A DNA stretch of 64,000 nt from Longimycelium tulufanense. Lineage in GTDB: Bacteria; Actinomycetota; Actinomycetes; Mycobacteriales; Pseudonocardiaceae. A program made the translations under genes and the position numbers. The number at the start of each line of letters is the position of its first letter. The stretch's first letter is position 1. The notes under the pieces were generated by a model. It was given only the letters and a program-made list of their open reading frames with translations. It ran no database searches and was not told the origin of the DNA. The DNA lies in contig NZ_BMMK01000015.1 of NCBI RefSeq assembly GCF_014645795.1, forward strand, positions 95,476-159,475, written 5' to 3'. Positions 35,254 through 44,724 of this stretch are shown here, piece after piece.

Positions 35254-35866
35254 ACGAGGCTGCTGCACCTGGCTGCCGTGGTCTCCGTGGCGGACGACGA
35301 CGTGTCCGAGGCCGAACGGGACCACCTGGTCGGGCATCTCGAGTCCAGCCTGCATCTGACCCCCGGCGAACGGATGCGCCTAAAGGCCCATCTGACCTGG
35401 TTGTTGGCCTCGGAGCTGAAACTCGCCGGGTTGAAGAAGCGACTGGCGGGTCTCACCGTCGAGCAGCGCACCCACGTGGCCGAGTTCTCGACGACGATCG
35501 CGGTCATCGACGGGCACATCTCGCCGGGCGAGGTGAAGTCCCTCCGCAAGATTTACACCTTGCTGGAGTTGGACCCGGACACGGTGTACAGCAGGTTGCA
35601 CGGCCTGAATGCCGCCCCCCGCGACGACCCGTCCGGCACCCGCTCGTGAACCAGTGACCGTGATCCCGGCGGACACCCGCCCCACCGGGTACGTCATCCC
35701 ATCGGAGTCCGAGCCGCGAACGAGCGGTGGACTGCAACTCGACCAGGCGCTGGTGCAGGCGAAGATGCAGGAGAGCGCGGCAGTGGCGGCGCTGCTCGCC
35801 GATGTGTTCGAGGACGAGCAGGACGGACCCGAGGACCTGGCCGAGAGCGCCACGGCAGTTCCGTGA
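35254..35866 (+). pseudogene. TerB-like gene, 5'-truncated and frameshifted
   Basis: The first frame encodes a TerB-type helical domain (ATRLLHLAAVVSVADDDVSE, LHLTPGERMRLKAHLTWLLA, TTIAVIDGHISPGEVKSLRK) and stops at 35649. The next frame, from about 35650, continues with a linker PVTVIPADTRPTGYVIP and a TerB-C-like helix LDQALVQAKMQESAAVAALL then ADVFEDEQ, stopping at 35866. A single-base shift splits one gene. The long N-terminal part of such proteins is absent. Related proteins belong to Ter-type stress or phage-defence gene sets. Confidence 0.65.
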
Positions 35867-36032
35867 CGTCGGATTGGTGTGGGTTGGGGTTGACCGCGGG
35901 TGGCACCCGGGGCCCGCTGAGGGGGGCTGGGCCGGCGGGGGAGCGGAGGTGGCGGAATCGAGCGTAGGCTCGCTGGCAACGGAGCCGTGGGAAGTTCTTG
36001 CGTGCGACGTCGAGAGTTGAGGTTGATCAGTC

Positions 36033-37001
36033 ATGTCGACAACCCTCGAGGCGTCCACGCCTCGGCAGCCCGGTCGGGGGTCGCAGCCGGTGACCAGTGG
36101 CCGCCGCTCACTGGCTTCCTATCTCACGGTGAAGGTCTTCGTGGTGGTTCCGTTGCTCGCGTTGGCGGGTGCGGTGCCGTTCGCATGGGGCTGGGGCCTG
36201 GGATGGGTCGATCTTGCTCTGGCCGCAGGTTTCTTTGTGCTCAGCGGGTTGGGCGTGACGGTGGGTTATCACCGCCACTTCACGCATGGAGCGTTCAAGG
36301 CGAAGCGGGCGTTGCGGATCGTGCTTGCCGTATTCGGGAACCTGGCGGTGCAGGGCCCGGTGACGGTGTGGGTGGCTGATCACCGGCGGCATCACGCGTT
36401 CTCGGACAAGGATGGCGACCCGCACTCGCCGTGGCTGTTCGGGTCCTCGCCCTGGGCGTTGGCCAGGGGCTTCTGGCATGCCCACATGGGCTGGCTGTTC
36501 GATCGGGAGCAGACGAACGTGCAGCGGTACGCCCCCGACCTGCTCGCCGACCGCGACATCCGGACGGTTGACCGGTTCTTCCCGGCCTGGACGGCGGCGA
36601 CCCTGCTGTTGCCCGGCGTGCTCGGCGGGCTGCTGACGTGGTCGTGGTGGGGCGCGGTCACCGGGTTCTTCTGGGCCGGTCTCGTGCGCGTGGCCGTTCT
36701 GCACCACATCACGTGGTCGGTGAACTCGATCTGCCACATGATCGGCGAGCGACCGTTCCACAGCCGGGACAAGGCGGCCAACTTCTGGCCGCTGGCGCTG
36801 GTGTCGTTCGGTGAGTCCTGGCACAACTCCCACCACGCCGACCCCACCTGTGCCCGGCACGGCGTGCTCCGCGGTCAGATCGATATCTCCGCCCGGCTGA
36901 TCTGGTTCTTCGAGAAGCTGGGCTGGGTCTGGAACGTCCGGTGGCCGACCCCGCAGCGCCTGGCCAAGCTCAGCGTGAGCGCGCCTCACCCGACACCCTG
37001 A
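36033..37001 (+). CDS. Acyl-CoA (delta-9 type) fatty acid desaturase
   Basis: 322-residue membrane di-iron desaturase. The three His boxes are intact: HRHFTH (His80-His85), HRRHH (117-121) and HNSHH (264-268), with preceding FGESW. Hydrophobic segments lie near residues 32-75 and 185-225. Such enzymes introduce a double bond into CoA- or glycerolipid-linked fatty acyl chains, using electrons from a ferredoxin or a flavoprotein. ATG 36033 is used; GTTGAGG upstream is a fair ribosome-binding site. No redox partner adjoins. It may serve membrane-fluidity control. Confidence 0.92.
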   Translation: MSTTLEASTPRQPGRGSQPVTSGRRSLASYLTVKVFVVVPLLALAGAVPFAWGWGLGWVDLALAAGFFVLSGLGVTVGYHRHFTHGAFKAKRALRIVLAVFGNLAVQGPVTVWVADHRRHHAFSDKDGDPHSPWLFGSSPWALARGFWHAHMGWLFDREQTNVQRYAPDLLADRDIRTVDRFFPAWTAATLLLPGVLGGLLTWSWWGAVTGFFWAGLVRVAVLHHITWSVNSICHMIGERPFHSRDKAANFWPLALVSFGESWHNSHHADPTCARHGVLRGQIDISARLIWFFEKLGWVWNVRWPTPQRLAKLSVSAPHPTP

Positions 37002-37261
37002 CCAGGGGCGTGTCGGGCGGCGGGCAGGTGAGCTCGGGGGAGCCGAGCGGCGCGACCGGAGAGGACCGCAACGGCACGGCGACCGGAAGCAACACCGCCG
37101 CTTCAGGATTACCGCGGGTAGTCGCCGGTGGAGCTGGTGGGGATCGGGTTGGTGCTGGCGTGATGGCCGGCTTCGCCGGACAGGGAAGCGGGGCTGCCTG
37201 AGGGTCTGGGCTGGGACTGCGTCTGCCCGGTAGCTGGCGACAGCGTCGCGGTGGGCAGTCT

Positions 37262-37489
37262 TCAGCGCAGGGACGGTGGGAACGTGCCGTCGCTCCTGCC
37301 CAACGCCAGCAGCTCCGTGTACTGGTCCTGCCACGAACGTTCGGTGACCAGCAGGTCCGACAGCCGCTGCACCCACGCCTCGTCGACCGGGGGACGCGCC
37401 GTCCCCAGGTGGAGCCGGGTCTCCTCGCGCGCGTCGAGCCACCCCGCCAGGGTCGGGCCGAGCGTGGGGCCATCAGCGTCAACAGGCAT
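37262..37489 (-). CDS. Small hypothetical protein
   Basis: 75 residues, ATG 37489. Sequence pieces TLAGWLDAREETRLHLGTAR and DEAWVQRLSDLLVTERSWQD look like a real, soluble, helical protein with good codon bias. No ribosome-binding site is obvious, and I do not recognise the family. The frame is open further upstream but that part overlaps low-complexity sequence. Confidence 0.45.
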   Translation of the reverse strand: MPVDADGPTLGPTLAGWLDAREETRLHLGTARPPVDEAWVQRLSDLLVTERSWQDQYTELLALGRSDGTFPPSLR

Positions 37490-37858
37490 GGGTCGACCGT
37501 ACTGCCCAGAACCAGGGGACAGCAGCCCCGATGCGGGGGTAGAGTCAGTCTCGTCGAGAGCACCCCGCATGTCGGCATTCGAGCCGGTGTCGCCCTCGGC
37601 GAACCCAGGCCCAGCCGGAGGTCCGACCGTGGACGGGACCGCGGGCGCGGTCTCCGGCCGGACTACTCGAATCCAGGGGACCGGACTCGAGCGGCCCCGG
37701 CTCGGCTGTCGGTCGAGAACGGGACCGACCGAGACTTTGGGACGACGGCTTCGACGGTTCGGCCCCACAGCCTCTTCCCGAGCGGCGCTACCTGCCGGTC
37801 GAACCGCCCGCACCTCCCCGGTGCCGAAGACTCGACCCTGGCGAGAAACGGAGTTCCC

Positions 37859-38497
37859 ATGAGCCAGGCACGGCGGAGACGACCACGCGAGGCACAAGGC
37901 CGACTCGCTCGAGCCAGGGCCGCCGAGAGGAGCGCGGAGACCATACGACGAACCGAGGCCGTCCGTACGGTGGCCGAGCATGCCGTGGACGCGGACGACT
38001 GCCAACAGCTACTGGCAATGCTCGGTCTGCAGGCGGTCGATGGTCGCCGGAACCTCACGTCGACCGGGACGGACAGCCCGGACACCACGGTCGACGGCAC
38101 AGCGGCGCTGCAACGTGGTCTCGCCGCCTACCTACACGCTGTTGCGGCCGCGGTCGGCGTGCCGTCAGAGGGCACGAGCTTCGAGGTCAGCGACACCGCG
38201 ACCGCATATCTCGCCCTCACCCGACGCTGGCCGCAGCGACCCAACGACGATCTGATGCTGGTCTGGAGCGAACGGAACGGGTGGATCGTGTCGGTGGAGA
38301 CCGACCCCGGGGAAGAGACCATCGTCGTGGCCTGTCTCGGTGGCACCGACCCCGTACCCGACCCTCGTGCCGTCGCCCGTTTCGTCACCGACGTCATCGC
38401 CGGCTTCCAAGCCGAACGCACGCCGCCGAAGTTTCCGACTGACGAAAACCGGCACCACCTGGCCGAACGACTTGTGCGATACGTCGCCAGCTCGTGA
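37859..38497 (+). CDS. DUF6292-like protein
   Basis: 212-residue soluble protein. An Arg-rich N-terminus is followed by a conserved half: LQRGLAAYLHAVAAAVGVPS, LALTRRWPQRPNDDLMLVWS and ERNGWIVSVETDPGEETIVV. This matches the pattern of actinobacterial DUF6292 proteins, which occur mostly in Pseudonocardiales and often near integrative elements or regulators. The function is unknown. ATG 37859 was chosen because homology starts soon after; the frame is open upstream. Confidence 0.65.
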   Translation: MSQARRRRPREAQGRLARARAAERSAETIRRTEAVRTVAEHAVDADDCQQLLAMLGLQAVDGRRNLTSTGTDSPDTTVDGTAALQRGLAAYLHAVAAAVGVPSEGTSFEVSDTATAYLALTRRWPQRPNDDLMLVWSERNGWIVSVETDPGEETIVVACLGGTDPVPDPRAVARFVTDVIAGFQAERTPPKFPTDENRHHLAERLVRYVASS

Positions 38498-38699
38498 CCT
38501 ACCGACATGATGGTCTCATCGGGTCGACAGGCTCAGGAGGGCTGCTGTTCTGTGATGATTCCTGGGCTCCGGCGAGCAGACGGGACGGTGGACTGGCCCG
38601 TGGTCCGGGCGCGGTCCGACCTCGATCCGGACTGGGTGTACCTCACGGCGTTGCGGCCTTCCTGCGGCTGATATCCACCTCGGGAGCCCAGCACGGCTG
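38498..38699. other. Short intergenic interval
   Basis: No gene or element recognised between the DUF6292-like gene and the AMP-ligase relic. Confidence 0.3.
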
Positions 38700-39040
38700 T
38701 AATGTGTCCGTTGGCCGTTGCTCTCCTACCGGCGTGGCGACACCGTCACCGTGTTCCTGCCGTTCACCCACGCCCGCAGCTTCACCTGGACTTACTTGAG
38801 CGTGCCACCCGCCAGACTGCTGGTGATGACCGACAGCGACCCAGGCGTGGTCCGGCCCCTGTTTCGGGAATATCCACCCACGTTCGTGGAGGGTTTGCCG
38901 ATCGACTTCACCCGGCTGGAAGGGCTGGCCAGGGAACGGAAGCGCACCGTGTTCTCCTCAGTGCGCATGTTCGCCAGCACCCTTGACGCCGTGCATTCCT
39001 CGATTGCCGACCGGCTGCCCCGGGCCCGTGTTGGCTCGCA
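38700..39040 (+). pseudogene. AMP-binding ligase internal relic
   Basis: Internal fragment of a long-chain acyl-CoA/AMP ligase: YRRGDTVTVFLPFTHARSFT, PPARLLVMTDSDPGVVRPLF and REYPPTFVEGLPIDFTRLEG, then VFSSVRMFASTLDAVH. Both the N-terminus and the P-loop/C-terminal parts are missing. It faces the mce-linked PucR gene. Decayed. Confidence 0.6.
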
Positions 39041-39098
39041 CCAAGGCGCGCTGTATGAGGCTACGGTGAGCCGGGGCGCTGGGGTTAACCGAGGAGCC

Positions 39099-40400
39099 TC
39101 ATGAGGTGTCGGATGACATCGCTTCGAGCAGTTGCGTGGCGCGCAGGGATATTTCCATACGGAAGCGTTCGTCGGGGTCGTTGAGCCTGGCGCCATACAG
39201 GGCTTCGAGTTGGTGCAGCCGGTAGCGCACGGTCTGCGGGTGGACCTTGAGTCTGCCGGCGATCTCCGGGGCGCTGCCGCTGGTCTCCAGCCACGCCAGC
39301 AGGGTCTCGCTGAGCCGGGCGCGTTGTTTGGCAGTCAGCCCGGCCAGTGGGCTCAGTGTTCGTTCGGCGAGCTCATGTATCAGGAACTCGTCGGTGAGCA
39401 GCCACAACGTGGACAGGTGGTCACAGCACCACGCGACCGGTCCGTCTGTGATCACGCCGTGGTGCATCAGGTTGAGTGCGCGCCTGGCCAGCCGCAGCGA
39501 GCGCGGCGCCTCGGACAGCCGGACACTCGGTCCGACCGCGGCACGCCAGCCGGGGACCTGGTCCTGCAAGTCGTGCAGGAGATGGAGGTTTGGCTCGGCG
39601 ACCACCAGGCAGGGCTCGGCGCCCTCCAGGTCATCCAGGACGTCCTCGTCGAACGTGGGTAGCTCGGTCCCCTCGACGCGGCGCTCCAAGGCGACCGTGG
39701 CCACGGACTCCGGCAGCTTCCAGCGGGCGGCGGCAGCCACGTTGGCCAGGGTGGGTGCGGAGACCGGTGGCTCGGACAGGATCAGTTCGAGCAGACGCCT
39801 GCGGCTGCGCTCCACAGCTCCCGCGGCGCGCGCCTGTGCGGCCGCGTAGCCTTCGAGTGACAGGACGGAAATCTCGTCGATGTAGTCGAACACCGCCTCG
39901 GCGAGCAGGCAGATCGTACTGACCGACAGGTTCACCGACTGGCCGAACTTGGCGATCCTGCGCCACGCCACCCGCGCGCCGATCCGGTAGGCGCTCTGCA
40001 GTGTGTCCACACTGCGACCGTGCGCGACCTCGAGCTTGCCCAGGCGGCGGAACATTTTCGCGCAGTGCTCGCGCGGCGCGCTCGGATCGGCCAGCCGGTC
40101 GATGAACTGGGAGATCGCCTGCTCCACCCCGTTGGTCACCACGGCACCGTGCGGCCCGTCCAGCAGCCCGGCGTACTCCGGGATCGACCGCCGGATCTCC
40201 TGGATGATCGCGTTTTTCACCTCGGTGGCCCACGGCCGGAACAGCGCCGCGAGCTCCCGTGGCAAGGTGAACCACAGCTTCCTCGCATGTGCCGGGTCGG
40301 GCGTGCCGCGCGAGGCGTGCGGCGAAGGCAGCAACGTGTCGAGTGCGGTCGGTTCCGGCAGGGTGGCTGTCCTCGTGCGGCGGGTACCTGACTCGGTCAC
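39099..40400 (-). CDS. PucR-family regulator divergent from mce operon
   Basis: 433-residue regulator. N-terminal helical sensor (RELAALFRPWATEVKNAIIQ, RIGARVAWRRIAKFGQSVNL), central region, and C-terminal PucR helix-turn-helix (LAWLETSGSAPEIAGRLKVH, PQTVRYRLHQLEALYG). GTG 40400 has AAAGGA seven bases upstream; the frame is open to 40442. It is transcribed away from the mce operon across a 516-base region holding two inverted repeats, so mce control is a reasonable inference. It shares domain order with the PucR protein at 4614-5828. Confidence 0.85.
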   Translation of the reverse strand: MTESGTRRTRTATLPEPTALDTLLPSPHASRGTPDPAHARKLWFTLPRELAALFRPWATEVKNAIIQEIRRSIPEYAGLLDGPHGAVVTNGVEQAISQFIDRLADPSAPREHCAKMFRRLGKLEVAHGRSVDTLQSAYRIGARVAWRRIAKFGQSVNLSVSTICLLAEAVFDYIDEISVLSLEGYAAAQARAAGAVERSRRRLLELILSEPPVSAPTLANVAAAARWKLPESVATVALERRVEGTELPTFDEDVLDDLEGAEPCLVVAEPNLHLLHDLQDQVPGWRAAVGPSVRLSEAPRSLRLARRALNLMHHGVITDGPVAWCCDHLSTLWLLTDEFLIHELAERTLSPLAGLTAKQRARLSETLLAWLETSGSAPEIAGRLKVHPQTVRYRLHQLEALYGARLNDPDERFRMEISLRATQLLEAMSSDTS

Positions 40401-40916
40401 AGCGCGCCATCCTTTGAGCGGCAACAGAAAAATCTGTCGCATCGTCGTTGCTATCGCCCAAGTTTTGTGACGTTCGTACCATATTTTGGCCTGCCTGCGC
40501 TGTCAACGTGTCACTCGGCGTCGGCTCGGTTGGGTAAGGCCGTTCGGCGGGGTTCCCTGCCGGCCTGCCACGGGGCGTGAAAACGCCGCACGCGACTTCG
40601 TGGCACGTCGGACTTTTCCGGCACGAAGCTGGGCCGAATGGGCTAGAATCGTTCCCATCTGCGCCGAAGTTCGTCTGTGCATCACAACGTGCTCGGATCG
40701 TTTTTGAGTGCTCATGACAAGTTCTCGGGTTCATCCTTCTGGATCGGTCCAACGTTTAGCGAACTCTTGTTACTTCTGTGGCGCCGAAGTAACCTACTGG
40801 CTGGTAGGTCGGCCCGTCAGTTTTCGTTCCCTCGATTGAATGCGGCTGCGTAACTGGCCGCCGCGCGCCAGCCGTGCTCTCGCCGCAGGGTCGGCGGGAG
40901 TGTGAGGAGGCACCGA
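40401..40916. promoter_or_regulatory. Divergent PucR/mce control region
   Basis: Two perfect inverted repeats overlap: GTTACTTC (40769-40776) with GAAGTAAC (40786-40793), nine-base spacer; and ACCTAC (40792-40797) with GTAGGT (40804-40809), six-base spacer. They lie 108-148 bases before the first exported-protein gene. They are the best operator candidates for the mce locus. The -35/-10 elements are not clear. Confidence 0.6.
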
Positions 40917-42110
40917 ATGAACCTGCACCGTTCGAGATTGTCGCCGAGACGATTAACCGCTGGAGTCGCGGTGGCCGCCATGATCGCCGGCATGGGCGGC
41001 GTCCTTGCCGCTCCCACCGCGGCCGCGAATGGTTCCGCCGCCATGCGTGAGGTCGTCAAGGACCTCACTTATCGATGTGCTTTCCCCTTGGTCGGACAGC
41101 AGGACGTGACCGGCAAGGTCAAAATCACCTTCCCCGACTCGGGCACCACCGGTGAGCGGGTCGTCATCGGTGACCTGCACATCGACGTGACGCTGAACGA
41201 GAATATCGTGGGTGCGCTGCGGGCATTCCAGACGGCCTACGCGGAGGGCACGGCCACCGCGGACGTGGACGCTAGTTACGACAGCAAGGAGCTGACCCTC
41301 GGCATTCCCGACCTGCACATCGCCAGGCGGGACATTCCACCGAGCGGCACGCTGACCACCACGATCACCGGCGTCATGCCGAGCCTGATCGTGTACAAGG
41401 CCGGCGCGATCTCCGTCTCCGCGGGCCAGCAGTTCAACGCCAAGGTGGACACGCGCAAGGCCGACGGCACCCCGACCGCCCTGGGCGTGCTCGACGTGCC
41501 GTGCACGGTGAAGGCCACCACGCCACCGCAGGACCTGCACCTGGCGACCATTCCGATCAGCGGCCCGAACGTGACCCCCGCGCGCTTGGTGCCGACGTCC
41601 GGTCAGGTCGACAAGGACCTCACCTACAGCTGCGACTTCCCCCGGGTCGGCCCGACGAACGTCAGCGGCAACATCAAGGCCACGATTCCCGACTCCGGCA
41701 CGGTGGGACAGCGGCTGGCCGTGACCGACCTGCTGGTGAGCGCCGAGTTCAACAACGATGTCACCAGCACTCTGCGGCAGGCCGAAGCGGCCACGGTGGG
41801 TGGTTCCGGGGTCGCCGACGTGGACGCGGACCTGGACGGCACGGTGATCACGTTCGGCATTCCGAGCAAGATCCCACCGGTCGCGGTGCCGGAGACCGGT
41901 TCGCTGGGCGCGCAGATCTCCCCGGAGATCCCGACCCTGATCTTCCGGGCGCCCGGAACGCTCCAGGTGTCCGCGGGCGAGCTACTCAACGGCACGTTCA
42001 CGCCACACAAGGCCGACGGTTCGGAGACCGAACTCGGCACGTTCGACGTGCTGTGCACGGTTGTCCCCGGCCAGGACAGGTTCCTGGGATCGATAACGAT
42101 CACCAACTGA
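40917..42110 (+). CDS. Exported protein with two DUF6801-like repeats
   Basis: 397-residue exported protein. Signal peptide with core VAVAAMIAGMGGVLAAPTAA. Two homologous units of about 165 residues: one from LTYRCAFPLVGQQDVTGKVK to DVPCTV, the other from LTYSCDFPRVGPTNVSGNIK to DVLCTV; each has a Cys near both ends, suggesting a disulfide. The units resemble DUF6801 modules of actinobacterial secreted proteins. GAGGAGG lies six bases before ATG 40917. As the first gene downstream of the mce control region it may be an envelope-side accessory of the transporter, by context only. Confidence 0.75.
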   Translation: MNLHRSRLSPRRLTAGVAVAAMIAGMGGVLAAPTAAANGSAAMREVVKDLTYRCAFPLVGQQDVTGKVKITFPDSGTTGERVVIGDLHIDVTLNENIVGALRAFQTAYAEGTATADVDASYDSKELTLGIPDLHIARRDIPPSGTLTTTITGVMPSLIVYKAGAISVSAGQQFNAKVDTRKADGTPTALGVLDVPCTVKATTPPQDLHLATIPISGPNVTPARLVPTSGQVDKDLTYSCDFPRVGPTNVSGNIKATIPDSGTVGQRLAVTDLLVSAEFNNDVTSTLRQAEAATVGGSGVADVDADLDGTVITFGIPSKIPPVAVPETGSLGAQISPEIPTLIFRAPGTLQVSAGELLNGTFTPHKADGSETELGTFDVLCTVVPGQDRFLGSITITN

Positions 42111-42242
42111 CGGGTGAGGAAACCAGGCTGACCGGTCCCACGGGCCGACCGTGAACAGGCTGGCGTGGTCACCGAAACCATGGTGGTGGCCACGCCAGCC
42201 CCCTCGGCGGTCACGGTGATCAATGAGGCGTAGGAGGTCGGA

Positions 42243-43670
42243 GTGCCACCGAGGATCGCCCGGCGAGCGGGGGTGGCCACCGCGGTCACGGCCACGATGG
42301 TGGCCGCGCTGGTGGCGGCGGGTTCGGCCGCGCCGAGCACACCGGCGCAGCCGCGTGCCACCGACACCGTGCCTGCTACCGCGACGATGCGTGGCGCCTG
42401 CGAGATCACCCCGGTGGGCCAGCACGTGATCGTGGCGGAGCTGTCTGTGGCTTTGCCGGCATCGGTGCCTGCCGGAACGCCGATCCGGCCGCAGGACGCC
42501 TCGCTGCGGCTGGTCCTGCCCGCGACACTTGTCGATGGCTTGCGGGACAGGGCGGTCGGGGCGATCGAAGGCATGGCGGGCATTGGTCTCGCCGCGCAGG
42601 ACGACGCCGACACCGTTCAGACACCGGTCAGGGCGACCGTGCCAAAGACGGCACTGCCCCGGGCAGGCGAACTCACACTCACCCTGCCCGGCACAGCCAC
42701 CTCGCCGGTGCCGACGACCAGCCCTGGCACTGTGACGTTCCGGCTCAACCGGCTCGAAGTGCTGCTCCTGCCGCGTGCCGCGGAAACCCCGGAAGCCACC
42801 GAAGGCGCGGCGACCGGCGAACCGAGCGGCAAACCGGTGGTCTGCGAACCAGAAACGGACCAGGACACCACGCTGGGGACGATCCGCGTCGCGCCGCCGG
42901 CCACCAGCGAGCCCACTCCGCCTTCCTCGCCGATCCGGTCGTCGCCGTCGGCCGCACCCAGCGGCGTCACCGGAACCGACGAGGGCGCGCCGGAGGCGAC
43001 CGGGCCGGGCAGCGAAGCCGGCACCCGCCAGCGGCAGCCGCGGGCCGATGCCTGTCAGGAGATCCCGTCGGACGCGTACTACTTCTGGAGCTACTACGAC
43101 ATCAAGGGTCGCGTGACGGTGAAGAAGCTGAGGTCTGGGATCGACCTCGGCCCCGGATACCTGAGCGCCCAGCTCTTCTACTGGACGGAGGGTGAGATCT
43201 CCTGCGGCGCAATCTTCGGTGATCTACTGCTACCGCCGGCGCCCGGATCGTTCACGGTCCTCCGGTTCATGCCCACCACCACCACGGTCATCATCAAGCA
43301 GGTCCGCCGAGCGGAAGGTCGCATCTGGGACGGGGTGATCATCGCGCGCGCCGTCATCGACATGTTCTTGAGCAATGTGACGGTGAACGGCACGCTGCTC
43401 GATGTCGGCCCGAACTGCAGAACCGTACCAGCCGTCGTGATCGATCTCAGGTCGAATCCCGTCGACTGGGACGTTTTCCTTGGCGGAAAGATTGAAGCCG
43501 AGTTCGAGATTCCGCAGTTTTCCGGCTGCGGAGTCTCCGAACCGCTCGACCCACTGTTCACCGGGCTGATCTCGGGGCCGGGTAACCACATCGTGCTCGA
43601 GTTCGGCCCGATCAACTTCTGCCCGAACCCGCAAGAGCCGTGTGTACCGCCCCTGTCGGTACGGCGTTGA
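42243..43670 (+). CDS. Exported protein: DUF6801-like plus C-terminal domain shared with 54314 gene
   Basis: 475-residue exported protein. Signal peptide (VATAVTATMVAALVAAGSAA), one DUF6801-like domain (GACEITPVGQHVIVAELSVA to about residue 200), a Ser/Pro/Thr linker (about 210-270), then a C-terminal domain with motifs LPPAPGSFTVLRFMPTTTTV, VGPNCRT and IPQFSGCGVSEPL. This last domain is clearly paralogous to the gene at 54314-54940. GTG 42243 has AGGAGG five bases upstream. It lies between the first exported gene and the mce ATPase, probably in one transcript. The role is unknown; lipid-carrier accessory is an inference. Confidence 0.72.
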   Translation: MPPRIARRAGVATAVTATMVAALVAAGSAAPSTPAQPRATDTVPATATMRGACEITPVGQHVIVAELSVALPASVPAGTPIRPQDASLRLVLPATLVDGLRDRAVGAIEGMAGIGLAAQDDADTVQTPVRATVPKTALPRAGELTLTLPGTATSPVPTTSPGTVTFRLNRLEVLLLPRAAETPEATEGAATGEPSGKPVVCEPETDQDTTLGTIRVAPPATSEPTPPSSPIRSSPSAAPSGVTGTDEGAPEATGPGSEAGTRQRQPRADACQEIPSDAYYFWSYYDIKGRVTVKKLRSGIDLGPGYLSAQLFYWTEGEISCGAIFGDLLLPPAPGSFTVLRFMPTTTTVIIKQVRRAEGRIWDGVIIARAVIDMFLSNVTVNGTLLDVGPNCRTVPAVVIDLRSNPVDWDVFLGGKIEAEFEIPQFSGCGVSEPLDPLFTGLISGPGNHIVLEFGPINFCPNPQEPCVPPLSVRR

Positions 43671-43701
43671 CCGACCAGTGAGCGAGCCCCCGGAGGCGTG
43701 C

Positions 43702-44724
43702 ATGGGTGTCGAAGTGGTCGTGGAAGGACTGACGAAGTCCTTCGGTAGCCAGAACATCTGGCGCGACGTCACGCTCACCCTGCCCGCCGGCGAGGTGAGT
43801 GGGATGCTCGGCCCGTCCGGCACGGGCAAGTCGGTGTTCCTGAAATGTTTGGTCGGCCTGCTCAAGCCGGAGCAAGGACGGGTCATGGTGAACGGCGTCG
43901 ACCTGTGCCACTGCTCCGAGCACCAGTTGTACGAGACACGCAAGCTGTTCGGGGTGCTGTTCCAGGACGGCGCCCTGTTCGGGTCCATGAACCTGTACGA
44001 CAACGTGGCGTTCCCGCTGCGTGAGCACACCAGAAAAGCAGAGAGCCAGATCAAGCGGATCGTGCTCGAAAAGATGGAGATGGTGGGCCTGTCCGGTGCG
44101 GAGAAGAAGCTGCCCGGAGAGATCTCCGGTGGTATGCGCAAGCGGGCCGGCCTGGCACGGGCGCTCGTGCTCGACCCGGAGATCATCCTGTGTGACGAGC
44201 CGGACTCCGGGCTCGACCCGGTACGTACCGCGTACCTGTCCCAGCTGCTCATCGACCTGAACGCGCAGATCGACGCGACCATCCTGATCGTCACCCACAA
44301 CATCTCGGTGGCCCGGACCGTGCCGGACAACGTGGGCATGTTGTTCCGCCGCGAGCTGGTCATGTTCGGGCCGCGGGAAGTGCTGCTCACCTCGGACGAG
44401 CCGGTCGTGGCCCAGTTCGTCAACGGCCGACGGGCCGGGCCGATCGGCATGGCCGAGGAGAAGGATCAGGCCACCATGGCCGCGGAGGCGGCCACCCTGA
44501 CCGAAACCCGCCCGGGGGAGCACGTGGTGCCGGGCGTGGTGCCGCAGCTCGAACCCACCCCCGGACTGCCATCACGGCAGGCAGTGGCCCGCCGTAAGGA
44601 CCGGGTCATGCAGATCCTGCACACCCTGCCTCCTGCCGCCCAGCGGCAGATCGTCGACAGCCTGACCGACGCCGACAAGGTGAGGTACGGGATCGCCGTG
44701 TCAACCAGGGGGTACCGCCGGTGA
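43702..44724 (+). CDS. Mce transporter ATPase (MceG/Mkl/MlaF-like)
   Basis: 340-residue ABC ATPase that should energise the Mce lipid importer. Walker A GPSGTGKS (residues 37-44), signature SGGMRKRAGLARAL (142 onward), Walker B IILCDEPDSGLD, and H-loop VTHNIS are intact. A C-terminal extension of about 85 residues (LPPAAQRQIVDSLTDADKVR) is characteristic of Mkl/MceG. GGAGG lies before ATG 43702. In mycobacteria MceG is encoded apart from mce operons; here it is inside the operon, its stop overlapping yrbEA by four bases. Confidence 0.92.
   Translation: MGVEVVVEGLTKSFGSQNIWRDVTLTLPAGEVSGMLGPSGTGKSVFLKCLVGLLKPEQGRVMVNGVDLCHCSEHQLYETRKLFGVLFQDGALFGSMNLYDNVAFPLREHTRKAESQIKRIVLEKMEMVGLSGAEKKLPGEISGGMRKRAGLARALVLDPEIILCDEPDSGLDPVRTAYLSQLLIDLNAQIDATILIVTHNISVARTVPDNVGMLFRRELVMFGPREVLLTSDEPVVAQFVNGRRAGPIGMAEEKDQATMAAEAATLTETRPGEHVVPGVVPQLEPTPGLPSRQAVARRKDRVMQILHTLPPAAQRQIVDSLTDADKVRYGIAVSTRGYRR

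Noticed and set aside
36108..37442. Minus-strand frame of 444 codons over the desaturase gene
   Set aside because: Shadow of the desaturase; the His boxes on the plus strand prove the coding strand.
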